A stretch of DNA of 64,000 nt from Tardiphaga sp. P9-11 (GCF_008329525.1 NZ_NPKQ01000004.1:422272-486271), one strand, 5' to 3'; shown: positions 1 through 9,244, counted from the first letter of the stretch. A program made the numbers and translations. The notes: generated by a model not told the origin, from the sequence alone.

Positions 1-2
1 AC

Positions 3-278
3 GCGATGTCGGGTGTCCCGATCCTCGTGGAGACCATCGAGAATATGTGGCTGCGCTGCGGCCCGGTGCTATCCTTCGTGATCCCCGAATATGTCGTGCT
101 GCTGAAGGGCTGGGATCACCATACGGCGGCGCTCAAGGCCATCGTCGCAGGCGATGCCGATGCCGCCGAGCGCGAGATTGTCGCCGATATCACCGAGGCC
201 GCCGACTATCTCGCAAGCCTTGCCGATGCCAACGGACAGTTGCGCCGGCCGCTGCGTGAGGCGCTTGCGACGTCGTAG
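3..278 (+). CDS. GntR-family regulator, C-terminal FCD domain (5' end outside window)
   Basis: The reading frame is open from the window edge, so only the last 90 or so residues are seen. They form the final helices of an FCD ligand-binding domain: an ENMWLRCGP stretch, then HHTAALKAIVAGDADAAE, where the His and the GDA turn are typical of FCD regulators of carboxylate catabolism. The winged-helix part must lie upstream. The methionine at 6 is internal and not a start. The target genes cannot be deduced from the window. Confidence 0.6.
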   Translation, partial: AMSGVPILVETIENMWLRCGPVLSFVIPEYVVLLKGWDHHTAALKAIVAGDADAAEREIVADITEAADYLASLADANGQLRRPLREALATS

Positions 279-287
279 CTGCCGCGC

Positions 288-758
288 TCACACATCCGTC
301 CATGACGTGAAGAGCGCCGCCTGGCCGCAGCGCTTGCCGTTCTCGTCTCTCAGTTCCCAGACGATGCCGTCTTCGATCCAGAAGCGCCGGCCGGACTTCG
401 CGATCCGCAACCCGCGATAATTGTCGATGAAGCCGTTGTGCGCGACGGCGTCGAGCAGGCGCTGGCGTTCGTCGCGGTTCGGTGCTTCGGCCGACAGCCG
501 CGAAGGGATGGTGATGAATTCGTCCCAGCCATATTCGAAGCAAGATTGCGCGGTGCGATTGGCATAGACGAAAATGGGATCGGCCGCGGTGCTGTGCGCG
601 AGGACGGCGAACGGTGCCTCGCCATAGAGCCAAGCCGCATCCTGATTGCCGCTGACGAGCGGCTTGCCCACGGTGCGCGCATAGCTACTGATCAGCAGGT
701 TGAAGAAGTTGTCGTCCAATGCAGCCGGCGGAACTGCACATATCGTCGCGTCGGTCAT
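288..758 (-). CDS. MEKHLA domain-containing protein
   Basis: A protein of about 156 residues matching the stand-alone MEKHLA (PAS-like) family throughout. Visible landmarks are WLYGEAPFAVLAHSTAADPI, FVYANRTAQ, the PSRLSAE block, and near the C-terminus RRFWIEDGIVWEL followed by GQAALF. MEKHLA is a sensory PAS relative also found at the end of plant HD-ZIP III proteins; the role of the bacterial single-domain form is not established. The start at 758 (MTDATIC) is preferred over GTG at 770. It converges with the GntR gene, leaving only 9 nt between stops. Confidence 0.75.
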   Translation of the reverse strand: MTDATICAVPPAALDDNFFNLLISSYARTVGKPLVSGNQDAAWLYGEAPFAVLAHSTAADPIFVYANRTAQSCFEYGWDEFITIPSRLSAEAPNRDERQRLLDAVAHNGFIDNYRGLRIAKSGRRFWIEDGIVWELRDENGKRCGQAALFTSWTDV

Positions 759-924
759 CGGGCGTCTCACGTCATTGATGACTTGGAGATAGGGTAAGAT
801 GCGCGCGACGACATCACCGGCAAAAGCGGTGCTGACTTACCGAGTGCGCATGATATAGCGAATTCGTAGCCATCGTCGCGCCATTTTGGGGCGAGCGATG
901 CGCAGTGACGGGTGAGGTCAAGTG

Positions 925-1443
925 ATGACGGCCTATGTGGCGCTGTTGCGTGCTGTGAATGTGGGCGGCACCGGCAAGCTGCCGATGACCGAACTGAAAG
1001 CCATGTGCGAGGATGCCGGGTTTTCTGAGGTGAAGACCTATATCGCCAGCGGCAATGTGGTTTTCACCAGCAAGGCGTCGGAGAAGGCGGTGAAGGCCGC
1101 GCTCGACAAGCGGCTGCTGGCCTATGCGGGCAAGCCGGTCGGCGTGCTGGTGCGGACGGCGGCGGAGATGGCAGCCGTGCTGAAGGGCAATCCATTTCCA
1201 AAAGCCGCGCCGAACCGCATGGTGGCAATCTTTCTCGACAGAGCACCGCCGAAGGACGTGCTCGATGGCGTGAGCGGGCAGAAGGATGAAGAGATGGCGC
1301 TCGGCAAGCGCGAGATCTATGTCCATTACGGCCAAGGCATGGGCACGTCGAAGCTGAAGATCAAGGCTGCGACCGCCGGTACAGCGCGCAACATGAACAC
1401 GATTGAAAAGCTAGCCGAGATGGCGGCAGCACTGCCAGGTTAG
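925..1443 (+). CDS. DUF1697 domain-containing protein
   Basis: A 172-residue cytoplasmic protein covering the whole DUF1697 family: YVALLRAVNVGG at the N-terminus, then the KTYIASGNVVF block and the conserved C-terminal MGTSKLKI and TARNMNTIEKL motifs. The ATG at 925 is chosen because a GGTGAGG ribosome site (911-917) lies 7 nt upstream; the GTG at 922 is too close. The biochemical function of the family is unknown. Confidence 0.85.
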   Translation: MTAYVALLRAVNVGGTGKLPMTELKAMCEDAGFSEVKTYIASGNVVFTSKASEKAVKAALDKRLLAYAGKPVGVLVRTAAEMAAVLKGNPFPKAAPNRMVAIFLDRAPPKDVLDGVSGQKDEEMALGKREIYVHYGQGMGTSKLKIKAATAGTARNMNTIEKLAEMAAALPG

Positions 1444-1478
1444 GCTTCGCTGCGTCCGGATCGCCAACAAGGTGCGAT

Positions 1479-2033
1479 TTACTCGGTCGCCAGTCCGATC
1501 AATCGCGTGCGCAGCTGATCACGATCCATGCGTAGATCTGCCGGCAGTTGCTGCAGATCTGCGAGCCAGACGCCGTCGGCGGCATAGCGGACGATCTCAA
1601 GCTCGGGCGCTGCATCGGTGGCGTGATGGCGCTGCAGGCGGGCGCGCAGCCAGTCCGACCAATGCGTACGTGCCACCGGATCGGTGAGCAGCGCGACGCA
1701 GGTCGATTCGAGGGCCGGAGCGAATTCGGCCATCGAGAACGTCGCAATGATGTAGGCGCGGGTGAAACAGCCGTAGCCTTCGCCATCATGCGCGAGCGTC
1801 GCTTCGATAGCGGCGTCGAACTTGTCGATCTGGTCTTTGAGGACCGCGTCGATCAGCTTCTCCTTGTTCGGGAAGTGGTGAAACAGCCCGCCTTTGGTGA
1901 CGCCTGCGGCATCCGCCACCGCCTGCACCGTGACGGCCTGCAGGCCACGTTCGATGGCGAGGCGTGCGGCGCAGTCGATCAGGGTTCGCCGCACGAGCTC
2001 GGGCTGCTTCTTGCGTTCATAGCCTTCGTTCAT
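1479..2033 (-). CDS. TetR-family repressor next to RND efflux genes
   Basis: About 184 residues with an N-terminal TetR helix-turn-helix: RRTLIDCAARLAIERG, then VADAAGVTKGGLFHHFPNKE, the classic recognition helix and FPNKE/YFxxK turn. The C-terminal ligand domain is variable, as usual. The frame is open up to 2135, but that extension would overlap the palindrome at 2121-2146, so the ATG at 2033 is preferred. It is divergent from the adaptor/RND pair, which it probably represses. Confidence 0.8.
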   Translation of the reverse strand: MNEGYERKKQPELVRRTLIDCAARLAIERGLQAVTVQAVADAAGVTKGGLFHHFPNKEKLIDAVLKDQIDKFDAAIEATLAHDGEGYGCFTRAYIIATFSMAEFAPALESTCVALLTDPVARTHWSDWLRARLQRHHATDAAPELEIVRYAADGVWLADLQQLPADLRMDRDQLRTRLIGLATE

Positions 2034-2120
2034 TGGGGCATCTGGCCGAGCGTCATTCGGACTGGCAAGCGCAATCAGCTCTGACCGCCCGTATTGTTGC
2101 GATGCGAAGGAAGATATTGT

Positions 2121-2146
2121 AAACAAACCGACCACGCGGTATGTTT
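2121..2146. promoter_or_regulatory. Candidate TetR operator between regulator and efflux operon
   Basis: An imperfect inverted repeat AAACAAACCG - 6 nt - CGGTATGTTT lies midway between the TetR start and the adaptor start. The arms match at 9 of 10 positions. The AAACAWACCG arm looks like operators bound by AcrR/TtgR-type repressors of efflux pumps. Location, symmetry and gene context all fit; binding is inferred. Confidence 0.6.
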
Positions 2147-2218
2147 AATGTCTGACTCGCAAGTCGGATTTGTTCCCTGTGCCGTGAGCGCCATCGGCGG
2201 CTCCAGCCCATCCGATCC

Positions 2219-3406
2219 ATGGTGATACAAGTGTTTGATACGTCGATGTTTTATGTCCGGATCGCCGGCGTGCTGGCCATTGCGCTGACGCTCGCCGGGT
2301 GCGGTGATGGCAAACAGGCGGGAGCCGGGCAGGCGCCGCCGGCCACGGCGGTCAGCGTGGTGACAGTAGCGCCGCAGACGCTGCGGATTATCAACGATCT
2401 TCCCGGCCGGATCGCGCCGACGCGGATCGCCGAGGTGCGGCCGCGGGTTGCCGGCATCCTTGTCGAACGCGTGTTCAAGCAGGGCACCATCGTTCGCGAG
2501 GGCGACGTGCTGTACCGCATCGATCCCGCACCGTTCCGCGTACGCGTCAACAGCGCCAAAGCCGCGCTGCAGCGTGCGGAAGCCACGCGCGTGCTGGCCA
2601 AGCAGCAGGCGGATCGCCAGACCCAATTGAAAGAACGGGACGTCACCACCGGGCAGCTCTACGACCGCGCCGTTGCCGAACTCGCACAGGCCGAGGCCGA
2701 TGAAGCCTCGGCACGCGCGGGCCTCGAAGCCGCACAGCTCGATCTGCAATACACCGACGTGCGCGCGCCGATCACCGGCCGCATCGGACGTGCGTTGATC
2801 ACCGAAGGCGCACTGGTCAGCGTCGGCGGCAGCGAGAGCCTCGCCACTATCCAGCAGCTCGAACCGGTCTATGCCGACTTCACGCAATCCGCGAACGAAC
2901 TCCTGACGCTGAAGCGCGCCGCGCAGGCGAACGCGAAGGAGCAAGGGCGCGATGCCGCGGAAGTACGTCTCAAGTTCGATGACGGTTCTGAATACGCGCG
3001 CAGCGGGCTGCTGCTGTTCTCGGAGGCAGCCGTGGATGCCACCACCGGCCAGATCACCCTGCGCGGCGAGTTTCCCAATCCCGATGGCGATCTGTTGCCC
3101 GGCATGTATGTGCGCGTACAGATCGTGCAGGGCGAGCAGAGAGATGCGCTTTCAGTCCCCGAACGCGCGCTGCAACGCGATCCCGGCGGGCAGGCGCAGC
3201 TCTATGTCGTCAATGCCGAGCGCAAGGCGGAATTGCGCAGCGTGACGCCGTCGCGTCTCGTCAATGGTCGCTGGATCATCGGGAACGGGCTAAATGCCGG
3301 CGACAGCGTCGTCGTCGAGGGCTTCCAGACGCTGGCGCCTGGCGCCACCGTCGATCCGAAACCCTGGCGCAATCAGTCGGCGGATGCCGCCAATCCGGCG
3401 AAGTAA
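2219..3406 (+). CDS. RND efflux periplasmic adaptor (membrane fusion protein), lipoprotein
   Basis: A protein of 395 residues. The N-terminus carries a lipoprotein signal ending LTLAGC, with the acylated Cys at residue 28. It is followed by a biotinyl-lipoyl half (RPRVAGILVERVFKQG), an alpha-helical hairpin (about residues 110-170, Ala/Glu/Gln-rich), the second lipoyl half (DVRAPITGRIGRALITEG) and the beta-barrel/membrane-proximal domains. This is the AcrA/MexA layout, which bridges the inner-membrane pump and the outer-membrane channel. A start at 2246 would still give a good signal peptide. It lies 11 nt upstream of the pump gene, so the two are co-transcribed. No outer-membrane TolC-like gene is present nearby. 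Confidence 0.92.
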   Translation: MVIQVFDTSMFYVRIAGVLAIALTLAGCGDGKQAGAGQAPPATAVSVVTVAPQTLRIINDLPGRIAPTRIAEVRPRVAGILVERVFKQGTIVREGDVLYRIDPAPFRVRVNSAKAALQRAEATRVLAKQQADRQTQLKERDVTTGQLYDRAVAELAQAEADEASARAGLEAAQLDLQYTDVRAPITGRIGRALITEGALVSVGGSESLATIQQLEPVYADFTQSANELLTLKRAAQANAKEQGRDAAEVRLKFDDGSEYARSGLLLFSEAAVDATTGQITLRGEFPNPDGDLLPGMYVRVQIVQGEQRDALSVPERALQRDPGGQAQLYVVNAERKAELRSVTPSRLVNGRWIIGNGLNAGDSVVVEGFQTLAPGATVDPKPWRNQSADAANPAK

Positions 3407-3417
3407 GGCTCATTCAG

Positions 3418-6400
3418 ATGTCCAGTTTCTTCATCGCGCGCCCGATTTTCGCATGGGTGATCGCCATCTTCATCATGATCGCCGGTGCGCTGGCGATTCC
3501 GAATTTGCCGGTCGCGCAATATCCGAACATCGCACCGCCGCGCATCGCGATCTCCACCAACTATCCCGGCGCGTCGTCCGAGGAAATCTATCAAGGCGTC
3601 ACGCGACTGATCGAGGATCAGCTCAACGGCATTCCCGGGCTGATGTATTTTGAATCCACGGCGGATGCGACCGGCGCAATCCAGATCGACGTCACGTTCC
3701 AGCCCGGCACCACGATCGCGCAGGCGACGGTGGATGTGCAGAACCGCATCCGCCGCGTGGAATCGCGGCTGCCGCGTGCAGTGACGCAGCAGGGCATCAT
3801 CGTCGAGGAAGGCTCGATCGCCTTCCTGCTGTTCATCTCGATGCAGACCACCGACGGCAGCATGGATAGTATCGCGCTTGGCGACTACATCACGCGCAAC
3901 GTGCTGAGCGAAATTCGCCGCGTGCCCGGCGTCGGCAAGGGGCAGTTGTTTGGCACCCAGCGCTCGATGCGGGTGTGGATTGATCCCGACAAGATGCTCG
4001 GGCTCGGCCTGACCGCGGCGGACATCACCGCTGCGATCACCGCACAGAATGCGCAGGTCGCGGCCGGACGCATCGGCGCGACACCCAATCCGGTGTCGCA
4101 GGAAGTCTCCGCACCGGTTCTGGTCAAGGGACAGCTCGGCACGCCCGACGAGTTCGGTGCCATCGTGCTGCGCGCCAATCGCGATGGCTCGTCGGTGCGG
4201 TTGCGTGATGTCGCGCGTGTCGAGGTCGGCGGCGAGGACTATAATTTCGCCAGCCGCCTGAACGGCAAGCCGGCTGCCGCCATCGGCGTGCAGATGTCGG
4301 CCACAGGAAATGCGCTGGCGACCTCCGAGGCCGTCAACGCCAAGATGAAGGAGCTGTCGAAATTCTTCCCAAAGGGGCTGACCTACGAAATTCCCTATGA
4401 CACAACGCCGTTCGTGAAGGCATCGATCGAGAAGGTACTGCATACGCTGCTCGAAGCGATGGCGCTGGTCTTCATCGTGATGTTCCTGTTCCTGCAAAAC
4501 ATCCGTTACACGCTGATCCCGACCATCGTGGTGCCGATCGCTCTGCTCGGTACTTGCGCGGTGATGTTCGCGACCGGTTTCTCGATCAATGTGTTGACCA
4601 TGTTCGCCATGGTGCTGGCGATCGGCATCCTTGTCGATGACGCCATCGTGGTGGTGGAAAATGTCGAGCGCCTGATGGCGCAGGAAGGGCTGTCTCCACG
4701 CGCCGCCACGATCAAGGCGATGCAACAGATTAGCGGCGCCATCATCGGCATCACGCTGGTGCTGACCGCGGTGTTCGTACCGATGGCGTTCTTCCCCGGC
4801 GCGGTCGGCATCATCTACCGTCAATTCAGCCTCACCATGGTGGTGTCGATCCTGTTCTCGGGTTTCCTTGCACTGACGCTGACGCCGGCACTGTGCGCGA
4901 CATTCCTGAAGCCGGTCGCCAAAGGCCATCACGCGAGGGGCGGCTTCTTCGGCTGGTTTAACCGCAAGTTTGACGTGCTGGCGGGACGCTATCGTTCCAG
5001 CGTTAGCTGGGCGACCGGCCGCACCGGCCGAGTCATGGTGGTCTATCTGGCGCTGTTGGTCGGTCTCGGCTGGGCCTATATGCGGCTGCCGTCGGGCTTC
5101 CTGCCGACCGAGGACCAGGGCTATGTAATCACCGATATCCAGGCGCCGCCGGAGGCGAGCCAGACCCGCACGCTGCAATCGGTGCAGACGGTCGAGAGCG
5201 TCTTTGCGAAGGAGCCGGGCGTCGCCAGCGTGTTTACGGTGCTGGGTTTCAGCTTCTCGGGAAACGGACTGAGCTCGGGCATCGCATTCCCGACGCTGAA
5301 GGACTGGAGTGAGCGTGGATCGAAGGATGCCGCCCCGGCCATAGTCAATCGCGTCAACGGTGAATTCGCCAAGATCGGCGACGCCATGGCCTTTGCGCTG
5401 TCGCCGCCGCCGATTGAAGGCCTGGGTAATTCCACCGGCTTCACCTTCCGTCTGCAGGATCGCAGCAGCCGCGGTTCGGCGGCCTTGTCCGCTGCTGCAA
5501 GTCAGTTGATGGCTGCCGGTGCCAAGAGCGCGGTGCTCACTGGGCTGCGTATTGAAGGGCTTTCGAATTCGGCGCAACTCAATCTCGTGATTGACCGCGA
5601 GAAGGCGAATACGTTCGGCGTGTCCTTTGCGGACATCAACGCCACAATCTCGGCCAGCCTCGGCTCGTCCTATATCAACGACTTCCCCAATGCCGGTCGC
5701 ATGCAGCGCGTCACCGTGCAGTCGGATGACGGCAAACGCATGCAGGCTGACGACCTGCTGCGGCTGAATGTCCGCAATGCCAGCGGCGGGATGGTGCCGC
5801 TGGCGGCTTTCGCGCGCACCGAATGGGCGAAGGGACCGGTGCAGGTGGTTGGCTTCAATGGCTATCCGTCGATCCGCATCGCGGGCGACGCGGCGCCGGG
5901 CTATTCATCCGGCGATGCGATCGCGGAGATGGAGGGGCTGGTAGGGCAACTGCCCGATGGCTTCGGCTTCCAGTGGGCCGGACAATCGCAGCAGGAGATC
6001 GAGTCCGGAAATCAGGCGCCGTTCCTGCTCGGGCTCAGCGTGCTGTTCGTGTTCCTGCTGCTGGCAGCGCTGTATGAGAGCTGGTCGATCCCGCTGTCGG
6101 TGATGCTGGTGGTGCCGCTCGGCGTCATCGGATCACTGCTCGCGGTGATGCTGCGCGACATGCCGAACGACATCTACTTCAAGGTCGGCCTGATCGCCAT
6201 CATCGGCCTGTCAGCTAAGAATGCGATCCTGATCGTTGAATTCGCCAAGGATCTGCATGCCGAGGGCAAGTCATTGCGCGAGGCGGCCATCGAGGCAGCG
6301 TTCATCCGCTTCCGGCCGATCCTGATGACGTCGCTGGCCTTCATTCTCGGTGTGACGCCGCTGGCGATCGCCACCGGGGCCAGCGCCGGTAGCCAGAACG

Positions 6401-6579
6401 CCATCGGTACGGGCGTGCTTGGCGGCATGATATCGGCCACCGTGCTCGCGGTGCTGTTCGTGCCGGTGTTCTACGTGTTCGTCCTCAAGCGGATGCCGGC
6501 CAAGCGTACGCGTCCCGATACCGACGATGAGGAGGCGGCGACTCCTCACGACGGAACATCGCGTTCGATTGTGTCATAG
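3418..6579 (+). CDS. RND (HAE1/AcrB-type) multidrug efflux pump
   Basis: At 1053 residues it is full length for a hydrophobe/amphiphile efflux RND protein. It begins MSSFFIARPIFAWVIAI with the first membrane helix, has the QYPNIAPP block, and carries the proton-relay residues: Asp407-Asp408 in GILVDDAIVVVENVER and Lys934 in GLSAKNAILIVEFAKDL, matching AcrB D407/D408 and K940. Two large periplasmic loops follow helices 1 and 7. It exports drugs, solvents or signals from the periplasm using the proton gradient. Expression is probably controlled by the divergent TetR protein. Confidence 0.95.
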   Translation: MSSFFIARPIFAWVIAIFIMIAGALAIPNLPVAQYPNIAPPRIAISTNYPGASSEEIYQGVTRLIEDQLNGIPGLMYFESTADATGAIQIDVTFQPGTTIAQATVDVQNRIRRVESRLPRAVTQQGIIVEEGSIAFLLFISMQTTDGSMDSIALGDYITRNVLSEIRRVPGVGKGQLFGTQRSMRVWIDPDKMLGLGLTAADITAAITAQNAQVAAGRIGATPNPVSQEVSAPVLVKGQLGTPDEFGAIVLRANRDGSSVRLRDVARVEVGGEDYNFASRLNGKPAAAIGVQMSATGNALATSEAVNAKMKELSKFFPKGLTYEIPYDTTPFVKASIEKVLHTLLEAMALVFIVMFLFLQNIRYTLIPTIVVPIALLGTCAVMFATGFSINVLTMFAMVLAIGILVDDAIVVVENVERLMAQEGLSPRAATIKAMQQISGAIIGITLVLTAVFVPMAFFPGAVGIIYRQFSLTMVVSILFSGFLALTLTPALCATFLKPVAKGHHARGGFFGWFNRKFDVLAGRYRSSVSWATGRTGRVMVVYLALLVGLGWAYMRLPSGFLPTEDQGYVITDIQAPPEASQTRTLQSVQTVESVFAKEPGVASVFTVLGFSFSGNGLSSGIAFPTLKDWSERGSKDAAPAIVNRVNGEFAKIGDAMAFALSPPPIEGLGNSTGFTFRLQDRSSRGSAALSAAASQLMAAGAKSAVLTGLRIEGLSNSAQLNLVIDREKANTFGVSFADINATISASLGSSYINDFPNAGRMQRVTVQSDDGKRMQADDLLRLNVRNASGGMVPLAAFARTEWAKGPVQVVGFNGYPSIRIAGDAAPGYSSGDAIAEMEGLVGQLPDGFGFQWAGQSQQEIESGNQAPFLLGLSVLFVFLLLAALYESWSIPLSVMLVVPLGVIGSLLAVMLRDMPNDIYFKVGLIAIIGLSAKNAILIVEFAKDLHAEGKSLREAAIEAAFIRFRPILMTSLAFILGVTPLAIATGASAGSQNAIGTGVLGGMISATVLAVLFVPVFYVFVLKRMPAKRTRPDTDDEEAATPHDGTSRSIVS

Positions 6580-6589
6580 GGAGGGGATC

Positions 6590-6862
6590 ATGCGCCGCAT
6601 GATGTTCGACGCGCACGACCTTGACCCGGACTGGCTGACTTATGGCGATCGTGTGCGCATGAGTCCGCTGGGGCTCGAACGGCATCCGTCCTATGGCAAC
6701 CGCGAGGGCGTCATCGTCGGCATGGGCACGCCGAACAGCGTGCGCGTCAAGTTCGACGACCGCGTCACGGTGCAGGCCATTCATCGCGACTATCTCGAAC
6801 GCACCCCGGTAAAGAGCATTGCAGGCAGGAACAGTTCCGGACCTGCGGGGCGCGCGTCATGA
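6590..6862 (+). CDS. Small KOW-like protein of unknown function, copy 1
   Basis: A protein of 90 residues. The core RHPSYGNREGVIVGMGTP, then RVKFDDRVTVQAIHRDYLE, reads like a small KOW/SH3-type beta-barrel (a GxV turn followed by alternating strands). It has no signal peptide or membrane helix. The start at 6590 is set by a GGGAGG site just upstream. It begins 10 nt after the RND pump stop, and its stop overlaps the SMR start (ATGA), so it belongs to the efflux operon. A paralogue is at 22657-22935. I know of no function for the family. Confidence 0.75.
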   Translation: MRRMMFDAHDLDPDWLTYGDRVRMSPLGLERHPSYGNREGVIVGMGTPNSVRVKFDDRVTVQAIHRDYLERTPVKSIAGRNSSGPAGRAS

Positions 6863-7194
6863 CTTACACTTACGCGTTTCTCGCCATGGCGATTGTCTGC
6901 GAAGTCATCGCCACCAGTTTCCTCAAGCTCTCCGATGGCTTCAGCAAGCCCATGCCGTCGCTGGTCACGGTGATCGGCTATGGTGTGTCGTTCTACTTTC
7001 TGTCCATCGCGCTACGCGACATCCCAACTGGCGTGGCCTATGCCATCTGGTCGGGCGTCGGCATCGTACTGGTGACTGGCGCCGCTTGGGCATTCCAGGG
7101 CCAGAAGCTCGACCCGGCCACTTTGTGCGGGCTCGGGCTGATCGTCTCCGGCGTGATCGTCATCAATCTGTTTTCGAACGCCGCGGTGCATTGA
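6859..7194 (+). CDS. SMR-family multidrug efflux protein (EmrE-like)
   Basis: A protein of 111 residues with four membrane helices, close to EmrE over its whole length. The essential membrane-embedded acid is Glu15 (MAIVCEVIATSFLKLSDGF), and Trp64 sits in PTGVAYAIWSGVGIVL. It works as an antiparallel dimer exchanging protons for cationic compounds. It overlaps the previous small gene by 4 nt (ATGA), implying translational coupling, so RND and SMR pumps share one transcript here. Confidence 0.92.
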   Translation: MTYTYAFLAMAIVCEVIATSFLKLSDGFSKPMPSLVTVIGYGVSFYFLSIALRDIPTGVAYAIWSGVGIVLVTGAAWAFQGQKLDPATLCGLGLIVSGVIVINLFSNAAVH

Positions 7195-7356
7195 TTCACC
7201 GAGACGGCAGCTTCCCGTTCGTCGATTGCGCGTCCCGTGTAATCCGATAGCTGCCCGGCTTATTTAGTCGTCGCATCGGTTGGGCTCTTGTTTTAGCCTC
7301 TCCCGAAAATGTCGTTCCAGGCGAAAGCCCAATGGACCGGCGCAAAGGGAGAAAAC

Positions 7357-8340
7357 GTGAGCAACAACAAGAAGAGGCGATGGTTTGCCATCGCCGGGGT
7401 GCTTGCCGCATCGTTGTTCGCCGTGGCGCCGGTGCAGGCGCAGCAATATCCCGATCGCAACATCACGATGGTCGTGCCATTTCCGCCCGGCGGAACGACC
7501 GACATCGTCGCGCGCATCCTCACCGAACAGCTCAGCTCCGAACTCGGCAAACAGGTGGCGATCGAGAACCGCGGCGGCGCCAGCACGTCGATCGGTGCGC
7601 AAGTTGTCGCCGGTGCTGACAAGGATGGTTACACGCTGCTGTTCGCCAGCGCGACGACCTTCACGACCAACCCGCATCTGCTGGCTTCCATCAAATACAA
7701 GCTGGAGGATTTCGCGCCGGTCGCGATGGTGGTGAAGGTGCCGTTTGCCTTCGTCGTGAAGAAGGACTTTCCGGCCGCCGACGTCGCGGCGTTTCGTGCC
7801 TATGCGCTGGCTAATCCGAGCAAGGTCAACAACGCTACCAACGGGCCGGGCAGCACGGTGCATTTGATGGGCGAGATCGTCGCCCGCGGACTCGGCGTGA
7901 AGCTGCAGCATGTTCACTACCGCGGTGCCGCACCGGCGATGAACGACATGCTCGCGGGCATCGTCGACAGCAATGTGGAAGCGCTGACCAATACGGTGCC
8001 GAACCACAGAGCGGGCACCTACCGTGCGCTGGCCGTCTTGTCCGAGGAGCGCCTTCCGCAATTGCCGGATGTGCCGACCTTTAAGGAGCTCGGATTCCCC
8101 TCGATCGTCGGCGCGACATGGTTCGCGGTCTTCGCGCCCGCGGGTACGCCGCGGCCGGCTCTGGATAGGCTCAGCGCCGCCATCACCCGCATCGTCAGGA
8201 CGCCGGAATTTGCAAGGAAGATGGAGCCGATCGGCAATCAGCCGTGGCCGATGACGCCGGCGGAACTCGAGACCCATGTGAAGAGCGAGCGCGACCGCCT
8301 GGGTAAACTCATTCGCGAAGCCGGCATCACGGTCGACTGA
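7357..8340 (+). CDS. Bug/TctC-family tripartite tricarboxylate transporter binding protein
   Basis: About 327 residues. The GTG at 7357 follows a GGGAGAA ribosome site and yields a Sec signal (lysine/arginine-rich n-region, hydrophobic core, cleavage after PVQA-Q). The mature part begins with the Bug signature YPDRNITMVVPFPPGGTTD, followed by IENRGGASTSIGAQ. Such proteins bind carboxylates in the periplasm. No TctA/TctB membrane genes are adjacent, as is common for the many orphan Bug proteins in this group. It is followed 30 nt later by a class II aldolase, suggesting a two-gene catabolic unit. Confidence 0.9.
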   Translation: MSNNKKRRWFAIAGVLAASLFAVAPVQAQQYPDRNITMVVPFPPGGTTDIVARILTEQLSSELGKQVAIENRGGASTSIGAQVVAGADKDGYTLLFASATTFTTNPHLLASIKYKLEDFAPVAMVVKVPFAFVVKKDFPAADVAAFRAYALANPSKVNNATNGPGSTVHLMGEIVARGLGVKLQHVHYRGAAPAMNDMLAGIVDSNVEALTNTVPNHRAGTYRALAVLSEERLPQLPDVPTFKELGFPSIVGATWFAVFAPAGTPRPALDRLSAAITRIVRTPEFARKMEPIGNQPWPMTPAELETHVKSERDRLGKLIREAGITVD

Positions 8341-8370
8341 CCGCGTGAACAAGATCAAGGGAGAACATCA

Positions 8371-9165
8371 ATGAATGCAGCCGTCAGCTCACCCGCAGTA
8401 AAAGTCGTCCGTTCGGTGCAGGATCAGGTCAGCCCCGAGGAATGGCAGTCGCGCGTCAATCTCGCGGCCTGCTACCGCCTGACGGCCATGTATGGCATGA
8501 CTGAGATGATCGCCAACCACATCTCCTGCCGCGTGCCGGGAACGGAAGACCAGTTCCTGATCAATCCCTATGGGATGCTCTATGAGGAGATCGATGCGTC
8601 GAGCCTTGTGAAAATCGACCTCGACGGCAACACGCTGTTCAACGCATCCGACTACGCCGTGAATGCCGCGGGCTTTGTGATCCACAGTGCTATCCACATG
8701 GCGCGTCACGATGTCGATTGCGTCGCACATACCCACACGGTGGCCGGCATGGCCGTATCGGCGATGGAGTGCGGGTTGCTGCCGGTGGCGCAGACCTGCA
8801 TGCGCTTCCTTCATGTCGCCTATCACGATTTTGAGGGCATCGCGGACAATCCAGAAGAGCGGGAACGACTGATCGCGCATCTCGGCAATCACGAGGCGAT
8901 GGTGCTGCGTAATCACGGTCTGCTGGTGGTCGGCAAGACCATCGCCGCCGCTTTCAACGTGCTGTTCCGGATGGAGCGGGCCTGTCAGGTTCAGGTTGCA
9001 GCGCTGTCGTGCAACACCAAGCTCATCACGCCGCCACAGAAGGTCCTGCAGGATACCTATGACCGCATGAAGCCGCGCGACAATGTTCCGGGTCTCAGTG
9101 GCGAACTAGCCTGGCCGGCACTGCTCCGCAAGCTCGACCGGGTCGATCCGTCCTATCGCAACTGA
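8371..9165 (+). CDS. Class II aldolase/adducin-family protein
   Basis: A protein of 264 residues spanning one class II aldolase fold. Metal-ligand histidines are seen in DCVAHTHTVAG and in VLRNHGLLVVG. A GGGAGA ribosome site precedes the ATG. The family includes fuculose/rhamnulose-phosphate aldolases and ring-fission or decarboxylating relatives; the substrate here is unknown. Co-transcription with the Bug protein suggests it acts on whatever that protein helps to import. Confidence 0.85.
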   Translation: MNAAVSSPAVKVVRSVQDQVSPEEWQSRVNLAACYRLTAMYGMTEMIANHISCRVPGTEDQFLINPYGMLYEEIDASSLVKIDLDGNTLFNASDYAVNAAGFVIHSAIHMARHDVDCVAHTHTVAGMAVSAMECGLLPVAQTCMRFLHVAYHDFEGIADNPEERERLIAHLGNHEAMVLRNHGLLVVGKTIAAAFNVLFRMERACQVQVAALSCNTKLITPPQKVLQDTYDRMKPRDNVPGLSGELAWPALLRKLDRVDPSYRN

Positions 9166-9244
9166 GTTTGCGCTGGATCAATTGCAAACGGATTTCGGGC
9201 GATGGCGGTTGCCGAGCTGGCCGCCGTCGCCTACATCAGGGCGC

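Noticed and set aside
2034..2135. N-terminal extension of the TetR protein to 2135
   Set aside because: It would cover the palindromic operator, and the TetR homology begins after residue 35.
3373..5577. Minus-strand frame of 734 codons opposite the RND pump gene
   Set aside because: It is antisense to a pump with full family conservation; the composition (His/Arg/Asp-rich) is the usual shadow of a G+C-rich gene.
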